Assembly (NCBI GenBank): GCA_022592445.1
Contig: JABYQR010000022.1
Coordinates: 62,001 to 126,000, forward strand
Length of the DNA: 64,000 nt
From: Cytidiella melzeri
Lineage: Eukaryota > Basidiomycota > Agaricomycetes > Polyporales > Irpicaceae
Direction of reading: 5' to 3'
Of the stretch, positions 60,511 through 64,000 are shown piece by piece. Position numbers and translations under genes: made by a program. How positions within the stretch are numbered: the first letter of the stretch is position 1; every line of letters starts with the position of its first letter. The notes under the pieces are model-generated. The model was not told the DNA's origin, did no database searches, and was given only the letters and a program-made list of their open reading frames with translations.

Positions 60511-61198
60511 GCGGCGCTCTAAGCACACTTGGTCGTATCTTTCTTCTCGTCATATTCTGGGTTTTCGCATTGAACGACGGCTTGCTGGCATTTTGGATAT
60601 CTGGGAATATAATTCACATCATCATTATCTGCTTCTGCGGCTGCCTGGGCTCTACCCGTGTTGGTCCTGTGGAAGGTTTGCCTCTTTACTACCCCAGACA
60701 ATCATTCTCAGGCCACTGGGGTATCTCACTGCTCAATACTTACCAGCTGCACACATCTCACGAGAGTCATCTGTCCATGACTCGTGTAGGCCACGACTGA
60801 TACGCTACGATCGCGGCGTGATTACAGCTACTGACATGCATATCTTTAGTCCTAAGGCCGCGGTCGAAGGTAATCAAAGGTGCGACTGAGTCGGGTGGCA
60901 GCACTGCAAAGGAGTTCATTATTATTAATAACGTCGACGTTAACATCGTTGACAAATGCTGTCGCGTACAGCCGGAAGTTGCCCTCAGGTTCACCGCGTC
61001 CCACGGACCCTCCTCTGTGGGTACTTCACAGTGGTAGGTCGTCGTACATATAAGCTTGACTGATGGTGGCCCACTAGTAGCCAACACACTACTCTCCAAG
61101 GTGAGCAATTAGCATTATTTGCTTGCAACGCTTCGACAAACCGCCATACACTTTCGTAGATCGCACCCTCGCATATAGCGCCCAAGTACACTGCTACT
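60511..61198. other. intergenic region with weak ORFs only
   Basis: A 688-bp gap. A plus ORF near 60570 contains a short hydrophobic run (ISGNIIHIIIICFCGCLG) and a minus ORF at 60767-61108 (113 codons) is open. Neither shows a domain, a credible start context or an exon chain I could extend. Confidence 0.35.
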
Positions 61199-62291
61199 AT
61201 GTCGTCGGACTCCACAACAGCCGACTCAGTGCGCCAGCCACCTCCATCAGGGAACGAATACGACAGCAACAACGCACCGCTAGATCCCAGCTTCTACGAT
61301 GTGGACGTCGAGTTCTTGAGCAAGTTGACGGGGATCACTGACCCGGAAGAGCTGAAGCAGCATGTATTGAGAGTCCAAGCCGAGGCATACGCGGTGCGTG
61401 TTAGCATCAACCATGAATCGCATTTGACTCATGCTTCTATGACCAGGTCCACCCATACCCCTGTATCAAACTATTCACATTCGCAAGGTCTGTGCTGCTA
61501 CTGTTGCATTAGAGGTTCAAGTTTTTATGCTGCTCTCTATAGGACAAAGATCAACCACTACCCTGCCTATAGCCAGCTTCTGAAACTCGGAAAGGAGCGC
61601 AAGGACGTTGTGTTTCTCGATTTAGGATGCTGTGTGGGCAACGACATCCGCAGGGCCGTCCTAGATGGGTTTCCCGCCAGCCGAATTATCGGGAGTGACC
61701 TGAACCCTGGTAAGTTGCTAACCTAATGCACTCTAAAAAGCATTGGCTCAATGATCCCAAGGTTTCTGGGACGTCGGCCACGAGCTGTTCAAATCCACGC
61801 CAGGGACGTTCCCAGTAAAGTTTCTCCCAGGCAACATCTTTGAGCCATCCTTCTTCGACCCGTCCACTACTCCTTCAGAGAACACACCAGACTTATCGGG
61901 CCTGACAAGCCTGATCCCGCTCACCGGCCGCGTCTCCGCCATCCACGCCTCCGCGTTCTTCCATCTCTTCAACGAAGCTCGCCAGTTGGAGCTCGCGACG
62001 CTCTTCGCCGCACTGCTCTCGCCCGAATCAGGCTCGGTCGCCTTTGGCTCGCACATTGGCTTGCAGGAGAAGGGGCTGCGCTTGGAGGTGCTGCAGCCCG
62101 GGCAGAAGGATGCAGAAGTGAGGATGTTCTGTCATTCGCCGGAGAGCTGGAAAGAGATGGTGGAGGGCGTGTTTGGAAAGGGGAAGGTCGACGTTTGGGC
62201 GACGTTGAAGGAGATACAAAGGAAGGATTATGTGAAGGTGAACGAGAAGGCAAAGTTCTATATGCTGGTTTGGTCTGTGACGAGGCTATGA
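61199..62291 (+). CDS. class I SAM-dependent methyltransferase
   Basis: Rossmann-fold methyltransferase of the fungal group that includes meroterpenoid-pathway enzymes (AusD-like), although no biosynthetic cluster surrounds it here. The start at 61199 gives MSSDSTTADSVRQPPPSGNE, then FYDVDVEFLSKLTGITDPEE. Splicing removes short introns around 61392-61446, 61475-61541 and 61709-61761. The pieces HPYPCIKLFTF, INHYPAYSQLLKLGKERK, motif I VVFLDLGCCVGNDIRRAV, SRIIGSDLNPGFWDVGHELF and VSAIHASAFFHLFNEARQ follow. The C-terminal part carries GSVAFGSHIGLQEKG, FCHSPESWKEM and a final strand KFYMLVWSVTRL. Motif I reads DLGCCVG where DLGCGxG is usual, as in other members of this group. The substrate is unknown. 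Confidence 0.82.
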
Positions 62292-62422
62292 GTATAGACG
62301 GTAGACCCGGCATACGAACTTAAGGCGATACCATGGTATGTGTATGGCCTGGCTGGTTATATACAATTGGTATTTGCCACATTAAACTTTGGAACATGGT
62401 AGTACATGGAATGTCTATGACC

Positions 62423-63541
62423 TTATGAAGACACATCCTTCGTGAACTTGATGAGAGTACAATACAGCTCCTCATACTTTGCTTTGTTCTCAGGGTCGTC
62501 GAGGTTGGCACGGGCTGCTGCGAACCCATGGAATCTGCATAGCGCACATTGTCAGATTGTGACTTTTCCGGAGAGAGGGTCCAGCACGTACGAGTCAAAT
62601 TGAACATAGTCGTTCTTGCTTGCGAATGGCTTCTTGGAGAGAATGTCAACGATCTTCTCAGCCTGTGCCAAATCGAAATCAGTGGTGACGCGCATTGAGT
62701 CTGACGAGATGCTGACCTCGTTCTTGGGTTCATCGTTACTCGGGTAAAGACCAAGTGGTACGCGTAGTTCCACAGCATCGTCCGAAGAAAGCATGCTACA
62801 GAGGTCAATGAATAAACTTCGCCGCGCTGGAGCTTGTAAACACCTACGCAGGGTGTACAATGGAGATAGCGCTGAAGGGCGTGTCTGCCTCAGAGCCGGA
62901 TTTCATGACGACCTTTCCACCTGAGCTCCCAAAGCTCATTCAGTCACCTGGATGTCAAGGGCAGAAAACGCCTTCCTATGCGCTCACCCCAACAGTATCC
63001 GTAGGCCAGCACGAAATCCACGCCCTCAGACTTAAGCTCCTTGCCGACCTTTGCTAGCTTAGGTACGTGGTTAGCAGGATTGGCAAACCCGGCAAACCAG
63101 TCTTGGAGTTTCTGCTTGTCTTCATCGGTTTTGGGAGGGAAATTCTCCAAAGACCACGGTTCGTCTCCCTCGAAGAAGTCGGGCATGAGCACTTGAGCTT
63201 TCAGTTCTTCGGCTAGGATGTCTGCCCCCTGCAAAGTTTGTGGCTTGAAGCTGGTAAAGTCAACGGTGAGTAGGACTCTAATTGGGATTGTGCATGATGC
63301 GCACCCAAATATATCAAAAACGCAAACCAATGCGAGCTTTGAAGGCTCCTTCGGTCCTGCGACGTAGACCTGCACATGCAGGGGGTGAGTTCAAGCGGCG
63401 AAAAATCACCTGCGCACTGAGACTCGCCTTGTCAAAGCCTCCATAGGCTTTGTAGAACCCTTTCTCCTCGTAATCCGACCGGACAGGGGGAAGGGTGCAG
63501 CAGGCAGTGTTCGTGTTGTGGACCTTCGTTGCAGTAGACAT
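62423..63541 (-). CDS. dienelactone hydrolase family protein
   Basis: Alpha/beta-hydrolase of the DLH family, cytosolic; in bacteria it opens dienelactones in chloroaromatic breakdown, while fungal relatives are mostly uncharacterised. The start at 63541 gives MSTATKVHNTNTACCTLPPV. Exons continue YEEKGFYKAYGGFDK / VYVAGPKEPSKLALVCVFDI / FGFKPQTLQGADILAEEL, VLMPDFFEGDEPW, the nucleophile elbow FVLAYGYCWGG with the catalytic Cys, HPAMLSSDDA, and SFHGFAAARAN with the catalytic His. The Asp should lie in the strand near GLYPSNDEP. It ends IKFTKDVSS, TAA 62423-62425. About 255 residues, the normal length. Introns are short. Confidence 0.87.
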
Positions 63542-64000
63542 TTTTGCGTGGTTGACGTGATGAAGAAGAGCACGTAGACGGGTGAGCATTGGTGGATGAG
63601 GGGTGGTTATGTGGGTCTGGTCAAGGTGCACTGTGGGTACGAACGCGACGCCATGGTCCAAGACTCCTGGTACGTGAGACAGCTCCTCTCATGCAATACC
63701 GCCTAGCGGCCCGCTCCACCCGTCTTCGGTTGTACCCGAACTTATAAATATGTGCTGCTCAGTAAGAAACATTTTCTTCATGATTATCAACCCTCACCAC
63801 GGCTTCAGCTTCAGTGCTAAAGCAACTCTTACCGTCCTGCTGCGACATGGCTGGGGTATCTAGCTGGCAAAGGGGAAGAAGAATTACAGAGCTCAATTAA
63901 GCCGGAGCGCATCCCAGCGCCGCGACCACCTCTCCCTTTCGGGAAGGTTGGAATGGGAAGTGCTTGACTATGAAGCTCGTACACTCATGTTTTCGTCTGA
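63542..64000. other. right-edge region without a supportable gene
   Basis: This is the promoter side of the dienelactone hydrolase gene up to the window end. No coding exon could be recognised on either strand. Confidence 0.4.

Noticed and set aside
60767..61108. Minus ORF of 113 codons
   Set aside because: No domain, no credible exon partner; left as intergenic.
1..64000. Search for tRNA, rRNA, CRISPR arrays, prophage and transposase genes
   Set aside because: No tRNA T-arm context, regularly spaced repeats, or transposase or integrase motifs were seen; the content is ordinary fungal nuclear DNA.

Overview
The window looks like nuclear DNA of a basidiomycete, most likely an Agaricomycete. 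Genes are packed on both strands and are broken by many short GT-AG introns, typically 50-60 nt. Recognisable proteins are single-copy eukaryotic and fungal housekeeping genes. The clearest lineage hint is a dynein heavy chain gene that encodes only the motor half, an arrangement described for Agaricomycetes such as Schizophyllum commune. I see no rRNA, tRNA, CRISPR array, intact transposon or virus.

Layout. 1-10 kb: the C-terminal end of a Ser/Thr-rich single-pass membrane protein, a large unknown protein, the ribosome-biogenesis factor UTP5/WDR43, a PHO85-type cyclin-dependent kinase with a glutamine-rich tail, and an Fpg/MutM-type DNA glycosylase. 10-23 kb: an MFS transporter, then a very large hybrid histidine kinase of the fungal group X type (kinase-like, AAA-type ATPase, GAF, HisKA, HATPase, degenerate receiver, receiver). 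23-31 kb: the mRNA-export helicase SUB2, a mitochondrial dicarboxylate-type carrier, a weakly supported small ORF and a NAD(P)-binding NmrA-like protein. 31-36 kb: two convergent secreted glycoside hydrolases (GH5 and GH16), then about 1.8 kb with no supportable gene. 36-47 kb: an EXPERA-like membrane protein, F1-ATPase assembly chaperone ATP11, an unknown nuclear-looking protein, mitochondrial ribosomal protein mL43, an unknown Ser-rich protein, the mitochondrial inner-membrane protein Mgr2/ROMO1, peroxin PEX10 and spliceosomal SmE. 47-58.7 kb: the motor half of cytoplasmic dynein heavy chain. 59-64 kb: a HAD phosphatase, a class I SAM methyltransferase and a dienelactone-hydrolase family protein.

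Functionally the genes are unrelated housekeeping functions rather than one pathway. Several head-to-head pairs share short intergenic regions: Mgr2/PEX10 (122 bp), SmE/dynein motor (202 bp), FPG/MFS (255 bp) and UTP5/CDK (770 bp). The last one carries a cluster of inverted repeats.

Points most worth a second look: the motor-only dynein gene; the inverted-repeat cluster upstream of the CDK; the hybrid kinase, whose kinase-like domain has lost both catalytic aspartates and which has a pseudo-receiver; a likely 4-nt microexon in MGR2; an intron in SUB2 that can be read through in frame and another of 433 nt; two GC-AG introns; and one-base frame conflicts at splice junctions of both glycoside hydrolases. 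Exon boundaries are my own reading and have not been tested against transcripts.
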